From NCBI GenBank assembly GCA_020809705.1, contig CP085827.1, forward strand, positions 7,068,001-7,132,000: a stretch of DNA of 64,000 bases, given 5' to 3'. The notes beneath the pieces are model-generated. The model made no database searches and was not told the DNA's origin. It saw only the letters and a list, made by a program, of their open reading frames with translations. Made by a program: the position numbers and the translations under genes. Positions within the stretch are counted from its first letter, which is position 1. Each line of letters begins with the position of its first letter. Positions 1 to 13,255 of this stretch are shown in pieces. Source of the DNA: Calonectria ilicicola (taxonomy: Eukaryota; Ascomycota; Sordariomycetes; Hypocreales; Nectriaceae).

Positions 1-810
1 GATATATGTTGGAACTCCTTGTTTCGCAAAGTTAGCCACAAAATACGTCTGCGCATATGCATGATAAAGTGGGAGGAAGCAAAGGCCTCTGTGGTGTTTC
101 ACGGCGTCGCTATAGGATTCTGCTAACGCTGAAACCTTGATCACGCCAATGCCGTTAGAAACATAGTTATAGTGCGATATTTCAACCCCTTTTGGCACTC
201 CTGTGGTACCAGATGAGTAGTTGAGACAGCATGTCGCAGTTCTAGAATCATTAGGCTCTGTCCATTCGAATCTTTCAGCTTCAGTCGCCGGGGCGATAAG
301 CTCAGTCCAATGGTATATTCCCTTTGTAGCTGGCTGCTCAACATGCTTGGAGCCAGGCATTGTTGTATCAAACAAAAAAATACAACTATTGTCAAGTGCG
401 GCTTGTTTCGCAGCATCTAATGCAGTGTTTATACTACCAGCTGCCGCGATCATAAAAGATGCCCCGCTGTCTTGAAGCTGGTAGGCTAACTCTCGAGCCA
501 CATAGTTGGGATTGGCACCAGTAAAGATGCCGCCAGCCATGAGTACACCAAGAAAAACAGAGGGGAAAAAAATGTTGTTTCCCGAGAAGATCAGTACGCG
601 ATCACCTGGCTTCAAACCATGACGTTGAAGACCAACCGCGATCTGCTTTGCGAGCAAGCGATAGCCCGACATCGTTACATAGTGACTTTCTGGGCGGTCA
701 GCATCAATGAAGACCTCCGTTGCAGATAGAGCATTAGATGCAGAGCCAAAAATCCATTGTTGCAGCGAGCAATTGGGGATTTCCTCTGTCCAGCGAGAGG
801 TAATCACCAT
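1..810 (-). CDS. Acyl-CoA ligase, 4-coumarate-CoA ligase-like, partial (runs off left edge)
   Basis: The frame is open on the minus strand from an ATG at 808-810 to base 1, giving 270 codons, so only the N-terminal half is present. The family adenylates a carboxylic acid with ATP and transfers it to CoA. The AMP-binding core YSSGTTGVPKGVE is visible around residues 213-225, followed by a FLPLYHAYAQ segment typical of 4CL-like and luciferase-like ligases. Upstream GDRVLIFSGNN and GGIFTGANPNY segments are also family-like. There is no carrier or condensation domain in the visible part, so it is a stand-alone ligase rather than an NRPS fragment. No intron is seen. Substrate cannot be told because the second half is missing. 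It could load an acyl group for a lipopeptide or act in phenylpropanoid or fatty-acid metabolism. Confidence 0.85.
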   Translation of the reverse strand, partial: MVITSRWTEEIPNCSLQQWIFGSASNALSATEVFIDADRPESHYVTMSGYRLLAKQIAVGLQRHGLKPGDRVLIFSGNNIFFPSVFLGVLMAGGIFTGANPNYVARELAYQLQDSGASFMIAAAGSINTALDAAKQAALDNSCIFLFDTTMPGSKHVEQPATKGIYHWTELIAPATEAERFEWTEPNDSRTATCCLNYSSGTTGVPKGVEISHYNYVSNGIGVIKVSALAESYSDAVKHHRGLCFLPLYHAYAQTYFVANFAKQGVPTYI

Positions 811-2886
811 CCTGTATTGAAGATGATACCAAAGAGCAATGCAGTGTGTGAGCTTCCTTCTGGATAATACTGAAACTGGTCAATGTTAAGGCGGTACCAA
901 TTTATCAAAAGGAACGCGTTGAACAAGCCCCTCACAACCAAGGCGGTGCTTGAAATGTATCAAATTAGCAGAAGAAATTGAGTTCAGATGTGTTTGTGTA
1001 ATTTTAAATTGTTCCAAGTCCAAATGCAGACTATAGAAAACTAGGAGTTTTGAATTATTGTTGAGCAATCGGAATGGCAGGAATATGAGGGGCGAAAATG
1101 AGAGCGAGCAAGTTGAAAAAATCGTAAAATATTCTGAGGGAAGGAGATCTAATATAATCAAATCCTCGGCCATTGATGTCTGGACACACGTCTCCTCATT
1201 GTAGCCCAAGGTCTGCCTCGGCTCAAGTCCCCAGTCCTTGTTGAGAAATGGACCCTGCACTTTCCCCGCATCAAGAAGATGGGGTCACATGGACGTAATT
1301 CACAGATACTTCCCTAGCCCACCCGATCAATTTTCTCATCGTGTCCAATTAAAATTCTGCATTTATCCCTCGGGTGTTTTCATGGCCAGGTTCCCTGCGT
1401 CTACATCTACACCGCATTGGGATAGGTATGGTCATTCGGTGAGGTGTCGCTGCCGAAAGCCCCCTCAAAAATTAAACGTGGCCCGTCCTCAGAGAAAAAT
1501 GGCACACATTTACTCTTAATTGGCGTAAGCTGTCTCTTACGCGCCAAATTTCGGTTCTAATTTCCATGTCTTAGTTATCACAAATTGACATCGTGAATGA
1601 GAACTGAAGACATGGACAAGGTCAAATGACTTGACCAGATCAAGAAAGAACGCACAACGCTAAATATTCTAGAAATAAAATCTTGCGTGATTGATAAAAG
1701 GGAAAGATGAAGGAGGATGTAAGATTATGGCCTTAGCAGGACCAAATACACTCAACAAGACACGATTTCAGATCAGAGAGAGTAGATTGTTGATTCTAAT
1801 TCACTGCTACAATTTTTCTGTCCCACGTTACTCTAGGGTAGGAGAGCTATTTTCTCCAGGACAAAATCCATGCAAATAATGTTGCCGCATAACCTGTCTA
1901 TTAAACAAAGAATCAGAATAGTTTCTTTCCATTTGTATACGTCTTAGAATGATACGAGGGATTTTTTCAGATTTCATCCTTTCAAAGTTCCCGCTGATCC
2001 AAGTCGCCTCCGTATCGAGGTAAAGAATGTGTATCATTTATTATTAAGGTGTAATACCTCTGCACCATAGTCAATATAACCACAAAAGCAATCTTTCAGT
2101 GCCTGCATCACGTAAAGGCATGTCTTCAAGACATCTGTGGAGTTTTCCAGGTCTAGAACAAAGCCAGATAACAGCTCACTAGCACCAGTATTCACAAGTG
2201 GGTTGAGAAATTCTCAGATGCCAATAGACACCTCGAAAAAAAGTGTTGAATGATCAGATCTTGGCTGATTGAACAGTTTCAACGGGAACCCAAAAAAGAT
2301 ATAAAGGATAAGAGCTACTACTACGGAGGCATCCTTTTCTTCCCTGTAGCGTGTAGTATATGCTGCATAATGGAGAAAACCCACTACACAATGCTACATC
2401 AAGTAGTTGGTCGAGCTTGAAAATCGGGACGCGGTATCCACAGCAATTGAATTTCTGTGGAGTAGTCCCCTGGCCAGTGTCGTCAGAAAAGGATGAGTAT
2501 GATAACCATTTCCGGCAGCAAGAGTGCCAATCACGCTTAGCTACTCCAAAACGGAAATCTCGTGTGGATCAAAGACTAATAATTACGTGCCAGATTGTTT
2601 TCCGAACGCCTTAACCCCGTTGAGGTAGCGTTGACACTTTAATCCCCTGTCCCAGTTCGGAGCAACTTCGCATCCCTGCATAGCTCAGCAAGCAGAGATA
2701 ACGAATGGATAGCGAATTTCGTGCTTGCAAATCAGGAAATGGCATTAAAAGCCCATCTCTTCTCTTTCCCTCGTATTCTACCAACCTGCCACGCCACTTT
2801 ATCGAAGAGAGTATTGTGTAGTTCATTACCTTCTCTCACAGAACACAAAGTATTCCTTCTTGCGCTGAACACTAAATACAGCTAGA
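811..2886. other. Intergenic region, no recognisable gene
   Basis: About 2.1 kb between the divergent acyl-CoA ligase and reductase genes. It contains only short unrelated open frames without recognisable domains. It must hold both promoters. No repeat or RNA gene was identified. Confidence 0.6.
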
Positions 2887-4175
2887 ATGGGTGACGGAGC
2901 CAAAACTGGATTTGATTCGAAACTTTTTCAGCCTTTGCAAATTGCGGATGGAAAAATCACTTTGAAGCATCGAGTCGTTCATGCCCCATTAACACGGAAC
3001 CGTGGTACTCCATTCAATAAGGATTCTACCGCGGATAACCCCAACCGTATCTGGGTTCCTAACGATACAATTGTTCAATATTACACTCAACGGGCCACTG
3101 ATGGTGGGCTTATTATTTCAGAGGGTCTCCCTCCATCCCTTGAGGTAATTTTTGGCCACTCACAGAAATGATAAATCTAACTCGTCTTTAGGGAAACGCC
3201 ATGCCTGGAGTTCCTGGAATCTTTCTCAAAGAACAAGCGGAAGTGTGGAAGAAGGTGGTTGAATCTGTGCACGCCAAAGGAGCTTTTATCTATGCGCAAA
3301 TTTGGCATTCAGGGCGTGCCAATATCCCTCAACTTACTGGTACTCCTATTGTCGCCCCTTCTGCCGTCCCATGGGATAACCCAGAGGAATGCTTTTCGTA
3401 CCCCGCGCCCCATACAACAGACCCCGTGAAAATCGCGGATCACCCACCGATTGAGCTTACAGTTGGGCACATTAAAAAAACCATCCAAGATTATTGCAAT
3501 GCTGCGAAGACTGCAATGGAAGTGGGGTTCGACGGCGTGGAGGTCCACGGCGGTAACGGTTATTTGCCCGAACAATTTCTCAGTTCTAATGCCAATCATC
3601 GAAATGACGCCTATGGTGGATCCCCTGAAAAACGCTGCACCTTTGTGCTTGAGCTGATGGGCGAGTTGGCCAAAACAGTTGGGGAGGAAAACCTTGCCAT
3701 TCGTCTCACCCCCTTCGGCCTTTTCAATCAATCCCGAGGTGAACAGAGGGTTGAGACCTGGGGTCATCTCTGTAGAGAATTAAAAAAGCAACACCCGAAA
3801 CTCTCTTACGTCAGCTTCGTCGAAGTGCGTTTTGAACAAATCTTCTCTGAAACTGAGAAGCAAGAATTCCTCAATTCGTGGAAATTGCCCAACATAGACC
3901 TGTCTATGTTCCGGTCCATTTTTGGCGAGACACCTATGTTTTCCGCAGGTGGATTTGATGATAAGAATTCCTGGGGTGTCTTAGAGTCTGGCAAGTATGA
4001 CGCATTATTGTATGGGCGATACTTTACCAGCAACCCTGACTTGGTTGAGAGGTTACGGACTGGTGTGCCACTTACGCAGTATGATCGTACGCGTTTTTAC
4101 GGGCCATTCGACGACGCTACGATTGGATATACGGACTATCCTGCATACAAAGGGCGTGTGTGCGGCTTTTTGTAG
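2887..4175 (+). CDS. Old Yellow Enzyme family NADH:flavin oxidoreductase
   Basis: Two exons, 2887-3144 and 3192-4175, joined over a 47-bp GT-AG intron with a CTAAC branch site, encode about 413 residues, normal for the family. These FMN enzymes reduce activated C=C bonds with NAD(P)H. The splice restores the substrate-loop run EGNAMPGVPGIF. The active-site signature HGGNGYLPEQFL near residue 205 retains the His, Asn and Tyr used by ene-reductases, followed by the usual N-R-D-YGG stretch. IWHSGRAN and APLTRNR also match. Because the Tyr is present, a reductase rather than a chanoclavine-aldehyde isomerase-type active site is expected. It lies divergent from the acyl-CoA ligase, about 2 kb away. 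The substrate is unknown, and fungal members serve in oxylipin, alkaloid or detoxification chemistry. Confidence 0.92.
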
Positions 4176-4897
4176 GATACAGGTTCTTATTTATGCAAGT
4201 GAAGCCACGTACCGATCACTACCAATTAATATATAGGCACAATCTCGTCTAATTTTACGTTGTTAAGTCGAAATAGGCTGGATTTGTTTCCGAAAAAATG
4301 TCGAATGACTTGATTACCATTCTTTATCGCTTTTTTTTTTTTACCTCGAATGCCCAGAATAAAACTCCGCATTTCGTCCGACTGGCGCAGGGGCAATTAC
4401 TGTGCCTTTCTTAGATCCCTGGCAGATCCTTGCAACATCTACACGAGTGGTTTCGGGTTTACTCCCAAGGCCGTTATCACCGTGCCTGCTAATGACGGAG
4501 GTGGGCCATGCAGAGTATACAGCCGATTAAATCACCGACATATGTATTCTCTAGTCCCACCAAGCCAAAGATAGATTGGCACATCTCGATCCCCAGATAA
4601 ACCTTGATGTCCTGGCGCATAGCACCTGCCAGCTTTATCTCAATGTTTAACTTCCCAAATATACAGCCTCTTGATTCTTATCACATGAACCATTCAGCCC
4701 CATCGCTAAGTAATACATTCGACCACCAACGAGTACTCCGATCAGTAAACCGTGGATCGAAGAGCTAATTGCTAAAGTTTTCAGGGCACTAGCTCGTGTG
4801 CTAGTAAATATCTCATAACTTAACCTAACTTCTGTTAATAAATACTAAAATCACCACGATTTCTATCATACAAATATGATAACTATCTTGGCCCTAG
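4176..4897. other. Intergenic, no recognisable gene
   Basis: AT-rich spacer downstream of the reductase with a T-run near 4331-4342. One 74-codon open frame (4350-4574) has no recognisable domain and I do not support it as a gene. Confidence 0.6.
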
Positions 4898-5121
4898 TGT
4901 AATAGGGCGCCATAAAGTACGGTTCTCAGGAAGGGCAAACGTAGGTTCCTATTCAATACGAGACGTAAGCTTGATCCCTTCTTCCTCTAACCGTTCCTTC
5001 TGTTTTGATATGGGGGGGGAAAGGGCTACTATGTCCTGTTGAGCCTATGGGGCCTATGACCTACTGTCTCAAGCCTCGAGGGATGAGATTATGCCTTCGA
5101 TATGAGGGAGTCCGCGTTACA
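4898..5121 (+). mobile_element. Solo LTR (dispersed 224-bp family copy)
   Basis: The element begins TGTAATAGGG and ends GTTACA, the TG...CA termini of an LTR, and is similar along its length to copies at 22739 and 47657 and, inverted, at 13917 and 46152. The flanks CCTAG and CCCAG form an imperfect 5-bp target duplication. No coding region is attached, so it is a solo LTR left by recombination. Confidence 0.8.
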
Positions 5122-8100
5122 CCCAGGGTCTACAGATCTTTAATTAGACATAGTTTAATCGCTCACTAATCATTCTCAGATTCTATCAGAGTGTAGGAAG
5201 TCAATCTGCCAAGAGGTGCTCCTTAGATAGCTCTGGAATAATATCAGCATTCACATTAATTCCTATTCCAAAGGAAACATCTATCAACATAGCGGCATAT
5301 GCTTTTGCAATCATTGGTACTGTCAGTCAAAGTGTCTGTCTCACGCAATTAACCCGCATACGGCACAACTTTGAGAGGCTCACAAACAATCTGATAAAAA
5401 TCTTTGTCAATCCGGACACGTATCAAGGACAATGTCCCGGACGAGAATATTTCATCGCATGTATCCTAAACACTGCCTAGAATAACAATTAAGGGCCATC
5501 ATCATCTCCCAAAATTGCCCATCAGCTTTTATATACATCAATTACGAGCCCTAATGGAACAGCTTTCCCTAGAGGTTATGACAAAATGACTGTGGCTCAA
5601 GAAAGAGCTATTTCACGTCCCCAACATTTGTGGAAACTTCAAAGGTTTTAAACCAAAATTTCAGACCATTAGATGAACTATGGCGCAGTAAAGGGCACAC
5701 ATAAACTGGAGTGCGGCAAGAATTAAGCTCGTAACAATCGTTAAACGGCTGTCACGCAGACATAGATAGGAGAAATTAGCCACCCTTGTTTCATCACCAC
5801 AGTTGACTTCCTATTCTTCGTATCAAACGAGCACGAGATCTCTCCAAATTGAATCAATAGGCATATACGGCACTACTACACTGGAAGTGACGAGTGACTT
5901 CACGTTCTAGTGCAAATACAAGAAGACCCCTTCAAAGATTGTGCCTCTGATTTCTCTACTTTGAAAACCATGACTCGCCTACCACAAAACATCAATTCGA
6001 CCTTGAAGAAGAAAATTAGAAAATGGTTGTATCTAAATTGTTTTACTTAAACTTTCCACGCATTCCTTTTTTTTTACTGATCGACTAGTTGAGGAAGAAC
6101 GTGAAAGCTAGAGGTGCAGGGGGTAATATTTGTACGGTTGTCCAAGCTATCTTTCCATGTGAATTGGGGGGTTATTCCCAATTCCTAAGTCATATACATC
6201 ACAAATTACTAAAAATACAATAATAGGGTGAGTGGCTAACTTTGTGTCTAACTAGGATGGTCTCTCTTCATGAGGAGTATGTTGTTACTTACTCATACCC
6301 TAGACCCTATGGAATGGAATGGAATAGAGAACATGGCCTTTCATTCCTTGAAACAACCTGCAAGCCACATCATGGATCCTTAAATCATCATTGTGATACT
6401 TGCGCATGAGCAAGCTCTTGATATATCTTAAATGGGACTTTTTTATCAGCGAGATTTTTTTGTAGCACCACCCAAGTAGCCTCCCACTTCACTCACTCCA
6501 CTAAATTGTTTCCATCGACTGTTTTATTCGCACAGCTGTTGGCTCTAAGTTCTGCCAGCGTTAAAAGCCACGGCGCACAGGGGCGCTAATGCCACGAGGT
6601 CTGGCTGAATTGAAAGGCGTTGTCAAGATTAGGCCTGGGTCAAACCCAGCATCGTGCTCGCGTGGGACACCACGTAGTCGCGTTCCATCTTTTCCCAAGC
6701 TGGAAATATTGAGTTCCGCCAGTCCAGTATTTTGGTTGTCAGCTAGGCAACACTGTAATTCACCATGTCCACTCATTGACGAGTCATGCCCCACAATGGC
6801 GTCAGGGGCAAGGGCGTGGTCAAGCCAAATCAGATTTGTCAAATTTATCATGGTTCGAGAAAAACGCCACATATGATAACTGAAGCTGTGTCTCATTCGT
6901 GTCCAAGCCCAGAAACCATCTTGCAGGGCTTATGGCTAGCCCTCACTCCTTGGTTTTGCCACATGGCGTCACGGTAGCACCGATTTTTCGTCGCGACTCA
7001 CGTGAGGGCGTTTTTGGGCAGCGCTGCCTCATTCGCATCTTTGCTTCGTTTCTTCTCCCCATTCCACCATGGTCCCTCCTGTCTCACATTGCTTTTGCCC
7101 ATGTCTGACCGGTGATTCGTGCCCAATCTGTAGAGCAGATGCAATAGACGTGCATAACCCGATGTAGCCAGAATCTTTTTGTATTGGGGATATTTTATTT
7201 CGTCGTCCGAGCTATGCTTTCTTCTTCACCTAACCACACTGACTTCTAATCATGGGTAGGATAGCCCTGCTGCCAATAGTGGACCAAATACGGCAAAGCT
7301 AGCTCGGAAATGCAAGTTGCCGGTGTGGCGCCTGGACCAGCGCTCATCGTCTTAAATTAGGCACTTTCCTCCTTTGAAATGATATTTTTCCAACACTCTG
7401 CCATGCTTGCATCAGTCTAAGACTCATTGCCCGCACTACCATGAAAGATCAAACGACGGAGGAAATCCAAGGCATGCAGCTAATGGTCAGCTGCAGATAA
7501 GGTGCGTGAGTTGATTGGACTTGGCTTATAGTACGTTCGCAAATCCCATCAACCAACAGGCTTAAATATTTGCCGGCATAAAAGCCTCTGTTCGGGAGAG
7601 GATCCGCATTCGCGCCGCTGAAAGTGATTGATGGAGTTATCAAGAGCTGAAGTTGTTGTTGCGTCTACCGTGTTTTGGCGAGATGCTAGGCAAAGGAGAG
7701 GAAAAAGGATGGCGCAAGGCCAGGCAACGAGTGGCAAACATCAAGGCCAAAAAATTGACCAGGCGTTTGCATTTCACCAAGCGCCACCAACACGTGGATG
7801 AATTGACTCTTCACGGTAAGCTATTTGTATCGCCGACGCCCATCAAAGCGGTATGAATGGTAAGTTGGTGCACAGGCTATAGGTAGTTAGCTGCCGCTGT
7901 GGTTCCTGTTGGCCTACGTGGCTGCGGTGTGGCGTGGACAAGAGGTTCCTTCTGCTTAATGGACACGAAGTGTCCTTCTAAACGATCGCCCTTTGTCGCA
8001 TTTTTCCTTTTTTTTTTTTTTTTTTTTTTGTTGCTTCAAGTAAATTACATTATTTGATGCAGCTTGTTCACCGCTGCTTATCAGCATGCTGCCAACAACT

Positions 8101-9254
8101 GCCCGTGTGACCAATTTTAATCCTTATCTACACTAGATAGATACTAAACCTTCTTCAAGCATCGCTTTTTGGTCATGGGGATTCCGATATCTACTGGTAT
8201 TAGTATGATACTCAACATTGAGTCTATCGTAAGTGAAATGGAGGAGGAGCAGGAGCGTGATGGCACGCCACGCAATATGTCTACGGATGTAGGGATGGCT
8301 TGCGTGTGTGTGGCTGAGTATTTTGTGACATTCACAAACTTATTGTCAAATTTCAATCGTCAAGCATCATGCACAAAGAAGCATAACCCAAGAGAGCAAG
8401 AGTTTCGCGCTGGAAAATTTCAGGAAAATGCATCAATGGCTACTTGGTATTGGAGGATAGATTGTGCGACATTGTCCTATGGTGTAATTTCGGTTTCAGG
8501 CTGTCATGCTGTCAGACATGCCCATGTGGTGCGTGAGGATGTTAGTGTGAATTGAAGACTAGGGAATGTACAATTGTTTCCCACCGAGGGTTGGAATTTC
8601 TATAATGCCTTTGGGGTTTTCTTTTCCTTCTCCTTCTTGCTTTTGCGTCGTCTCAATTGAAATTCCGTACCCCGTCTCCCCAATGTCACTTCTGGTTGCC
8701 GCTGTGGCTTTTTTTTTCTGGTCGACTAGCCACCAATTTGCGCAGGTCGCGATTCAGCAGCCCCAACACCCACATCGGGGAGCTTGAGCCTAGGGCTGGA
8801 AGTGATGGGGTGCGATCGGTCAGGCCGTCGGATGTTGTTAAGTTCTCTAGACTGTTTCAAGGGGTGTGCCTCTACGAAGCAATGGGTTAGTGCTCTGGGG
8901 AAGAACCAATTGACTGCACGTGGCTCCGTACATGGTCCGGCTGGGGCCGTTGTGGCTGGCACCGGCTGACCACCAACGCTATCCTCAAAACAACCAAGGC
9001 ATTCCCCTGAGCCTGACTCTTGCGCCGAAGCAAACGACGTATATTGTATTTCAACCCCTCAGCTGAGGCAGTTCAGCCCGCCTGTGCTTTGACGTGAGTC
9101 CCTCCAACGATATTTTGGTTATCCATTTTTTATTCTTGGGCAAGATATGGATTAATATATTCTTATTTTTATTATTGCTGAAACAAATCCCGTCTCACGA
9201 TATTCTTATTGTCGAGCACCGTGGATCATCAACGGGTCTGTCTGTCTCTCTACC
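5122..9254. other. Gene-poor spacer with poly-T tract
   Basis: About 4.1 kb without a gene I can support. Short open frames occur at 6561-6896 (-), 6589-6876 (+), 7653-7856 (+) and 8169-8555 (+), but none shows a domain, a signal peptide or splice structure. A run of 22 T lies at 8008-8029. The final few hundred bases should hold the promoter of the hydrolase-HET gene. The region from about 6.5 kb onward looks less AT-rich than 4.2-6.5 kb. Confidence 0.5.
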
Positions 9255-12200
9255 ATGTCGTGGCTTCGGTCTTCCCTTGGTGGATTCCCCGCAAAATCAG
9301 CCGATGGCCAGCGGATCCCTGCCGAAGTTGAGTAAGTACCAATCCCCTGGTAATTTTCTTGACCCTCTGTTTTGACGATACAAATATAGTGTTGTGATAG
9401 TTCCGGGGCATCCGTCTCATCGAAGTCCAGCCCAGGATGCAGTACAGCTCGAGCAGCTGTTGCCAGAGGTAGCCGACAAAACAAGGACCATATTTGCGTA
9501 TCGTGCTTCCTCGATTGCCGGCCTATTTTCTGCCTCCACGGCCGATATAGTTGACTGGGCATTTCATTTTTTGATATCATTACTTGAACTTCGTCAAGGA
9601 GATGGTGTATGAGTTGCGATTTACCTATTCTTCCCCTGTATTTCCTAAACTAACAAGTGTACTCTAGGAAACCCAACGACCCATCATATTCATCGGTTAT
9701 TCCTTTGGTGGTATTCTTTTAAAACAGGTGAGTACCTCCATTCCAAGATATCATCCTACTTCCTGTAACATCTTCATGGGGTAGCTTCTGTTACAGGCAC
9801 GGGCTCAAAAGAAATTCGTTTCCATATTCGAGAATACCATTGGCGTAATCTTTCTCGGGACTCCTCACCGTGGTACAGAGTCTCAGAACTACGGACACGT
9901 ACTCTTAACCGTTGCTGATAATCTCAGCTCAAGACCAAGCGACACAGAACTCCGCCTATTTGACACTTTGAAGCTCAACGGAGATATTCTTCAACAACTC
10001 ACTCCTGAATTCAAATCACTATATTCTGGACCCGTAATAAGTATCTACGGAACAGAGTCAGAGCTTGGCGTATGTGTTTTTCATCGCTGATTAACAGAAT
10101 ACTCGCTAACACTCACTGCCATCCTAGGCTTTCGAAAAACCAGTGACACTGCTCGGCTTATCCGGTGAAAAGCACGTGTCGGTCGATACCGATCGTTATG
10201 GACTTTTCGAATTTGCTAATAAGAACGATTCTGTCCTTCAGATGATATCCCAAGAAATCCAGTGCATGATCAAACAGCCACTTCGCCTGCTAACTTCGAA
10301 GATTGAGATCCCTCGACCGATTCTGCCACTCAAATGCCCAGCTTGTCGGGTGTTGTGTCTAGAGTCCCTCCAGTTGGGCAGTGAATCTCCGGTATTGCAT
10401 TATGCAGCAAGTCTTGAGCCACTAGATCAGAAAGCTATGGGACTATGGATTCATCGGTGCGTCCTGGCAAGTTTCATATGTCAGAACACGGCCACATGGG
10501 CCAAGGATGGTCTCGAAATTGGTGGAGTTCCCGAAAGGTCATTAGCTGGGGAGTATACGTGTTCGCCGGCGTGGGATACCTCTCGACGTCTTGATCTAAG
10601 TATAGAACATGGTGGGTGCTCCCAAACCACATCATTGGATACTCGGATAATTAACGGCATGTGCCACAGATCACTCTTCGGTCACAAATTTCCAAAACAT
10701 AGTCGTGCACGAAGATCCCATCTCAGCCCAATCGATTGCGCAGGTCAAGTACTGGATCCGAAAATGTCAGAGAAGTCATGCTGAGTGTGGTTTGGAATGG
10801 ACCCCACTTCCATCCCGAGTACTCGATGTGTCTGATCCAAACTCGATCAAGTTGGTTCGCCCCCTTGGGCTGGAGGACAAGTATGTGGCTTTGAGCCATT
10901 GCTGGGGGGCATCGAATGCCTTCATCACGACAAAACAAAATATAAAGTCAATCAAATCAGGTTTCAACATCAGGTCTGTTCCAAAAACATTCCGAGATGC
11001 TATTTTAGTGACGCGACAACTTGGCATCCGATATTTATGGATTGATTCTTTATGTATCATTCAAGGAGACATCACCGATTGGGAGGCTGAGGTGGGCAAA
11101 ATGGCTGATATATTTGCCAATGCCCACATCACGATTAGCGCGGCAAATGCAGCTGCTGACTCCGATGGATTCCTGGGGCAGAGGCGCACTAATTATGTTC
11201 CTGTGGCTGTGTCGGCAGGGAGAGACAGATCTGCGACAGCATACTTGTATAAAAAGACATATTGGCACGATCGCAATGATGAACCTCTGGACCGACGGGC
11301 CTGGGCATTCCAGGAACAATACATCTCACGCCGTAATGTAAGATATTGCGGCAGAGAGATGAGCTGGCGGTGTAAGATGGCTGAGTGGACCGAATCGGCA
11401 CCTCTTAATGACCGTTTGCGGGATTGGGAAAAGCCGTGGACGGAGTTGGTGGAAGAATTCACCAGAAGAAAGCTTACTTACGAAACCGACAGGCTTTCCG
11501 CAATAGCTGGTGCGGCTTCTGCCGTTTCGCATATCAATGGAGATGAGTATTGTGCTGGTCTATGGCTACAGAATATGCCTGACGAGCTGCTTTTTGAACG
11601 AAAGGCAGCACTGATCCCCCCCGATTATATTGCTCCATCCTGGTCTTGGGCCGCTCTGGGCGGTCCTGTAACTTTTGTCGCTCCCAAGATCGAGGGTTTC
11701 TCTCGTTTGAAGCAAGTCAAGGTGTCCGGCTTCGATGTGCGAACCTCGTCCACAAATCGATTTGGATCCCTCAAGAAGCGAGGTTGGCTGAAATTGAAGG
11801 CTCCTTTTGTTCATCTTCAGCGCAAGCCAGGAGCAATGGCAGCGGGTACAATCACTCCCTTTGAAATAGCAGGTGCAGTGCGTCAAAAGATTGGGGGTGG
11901 AGTTATTGCTAATTGCAAGTTTGACTCAAATGAGCTGGACGAGCTTGATGAAGTATACGGGTTAATTTTAGGCTATTCAGCCCCAACAACAACCCCTGGT
12001 GCTACTGGCCCGCATCAACATAACCCTGCTGTTTGGAGTGACGAGACTCTAGCCAGTCGGGCGACATCGGCCCAATCCCAGTCGCACTGCGATGGCCTCT
12101 ACGGCATTCTAATCGCCGAAAGTGATGAAGGAAGCCCACAGAGGCGGACCTTGTCTACAAAGTTATTTGGAAAGAACAAGGACTCAGGTCGAGCACAGTT

Positions 12201-12297
12201 TCAACGGTGCGGATTCTTCGAAATATTGGGTCTCAGAGATGACCAAGGCCCTCAAATAATAGCCAGCCACTCGCTTGAATCCATTGTGCTGCATTGA
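9255..12297 (+). CDS. Alpha/beta-hydrolase (SERAC1-like) - HET domain fusion protein
   Basis: Six exons (9255-9331, 9390-9606, 9668-9727, 9797-10069, 10128-10611, 10670-12297) splice in frame to about 912 residues. Residues 25-260 are a serine-hydrolase domain of the kind found at the N-terminus of fungal NLR-like receptors: VVIVPGHP, nucleophile elbow GYSFGG with Ser110, FLGTPHRGTES, and a late SGEKHVSVD segment with the likely catalytic His. Residues from about 440 form a HET domain: YVALSHCWG, then YLWIDSLCIIQGD near 494, a Trp-Glu run and a MADIFANAHITISAA segment. HET domains trigger heterokaryon-incompatibility or immune cell death. The central STAND NTPase expected in an NLR is absent. 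The exon 5-6 junction (donor at 10612, acceptor at 10669) was chosen because it joins the two frames. The start follows a continuous hydrolase frame, but an upstream exon is possible. Confidence 0.85.
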
Positions 12298-13255
12298 AAT
12301 GGCACCACAAATGCATCACAAGACAATTGCAGAGCCTCATTAATAATATTGGCCAAATTCATGCAGTAGGAAGGACTTTATGCAGCACTGGAAGATATCG
12401 GATTTGAATGAATGATGACAACTTAGATTCCCAAACTGTAGGAATAACAGCCCCAGCTAAATATGTAGCTATTTAATTTCCGCAAATCAGCCGAGCGCAA
12501 CTACACTCCTCGTATTTTAATCTAACATAAAATGTGATTAAAAAGTTCCTCATTACGCCATTTCCTTATCTAGGTCATATTTAGACAGAAGTCAGCTGGG
12601 CTGTTATAATAACAAGTGTCACAAATTGGCGTAAACTTTTATTTTTGTCCATAAATGTCAGCGATACTTCTGCCTCGTGAAAACCATCAACTCAAATCCT
12701 ACGGTAACTGATAGATGATGCAGAGGGTTGCCTTGTGCGACTGGTTGCAAAAGGTGGATGCCGATCGCCAATGCAGCACATCCACATCAGCTAGCGAGAA
12801 TTTTGCATGGCACTTTATTCTATACTAGGTTACGCCTTGTCGATCAGCGCTTAGAATCGCAAAACACCCCACTCAAACAAACCCGTCCGGCACTAGTCTA
12901 GGCAACGAGACAATCCAAACAGAGCAACAAAACGTCGTCAGACGAGAGCGGAAAAGCATGAACCTAATATATTTAGGCGCGTCCATTTCACGTATGCCAT
13001 CCATGGTGCTCGCCATTGATCTGTGTTACCAGGGTCAACAACAAGTAAATATCATGCTGGACTTTTTTTTACTAATTTTATCTAGCCCTTGCGTTCGCCC
13101 GTAAGCAAGAGCATTATTCTTTTCATTTTACTTATGAAAGCACTTTTTAAGGTGCCCAACTCCACTCACCAAACCTTTTGCAATAATACAATATCATCAC
13201 CAATCGCTCTTTGCCATCAGGAACGAATAGAATTCATTTATTCACATCCAGGGAC
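12298..13255. other. Intergenic, no recognisable gene
   Basis: AT-rich sequence between the HET gene and the secreted-protein gene. No domain-bearing open frame, repeat or RNA gene was found. The last 300 bases should contain the promoter of the secreted-protein gene. Confidence 0.6.

Noticed and set aside
1..810. Left-edge AMP-binding protein as an NRPS adenylation domain
   Set aside because: The motifs and the short direct N-terminus fit a stand-alone acyl-CoA ligase; no carrier or condensation domain is visible.
6561..8890. Overlapping open frames on both strands suggestive of a gene
   Set aside because: None has a recognisable domain, signal peptide or coherent splice structure, and frames on both strands overlap.
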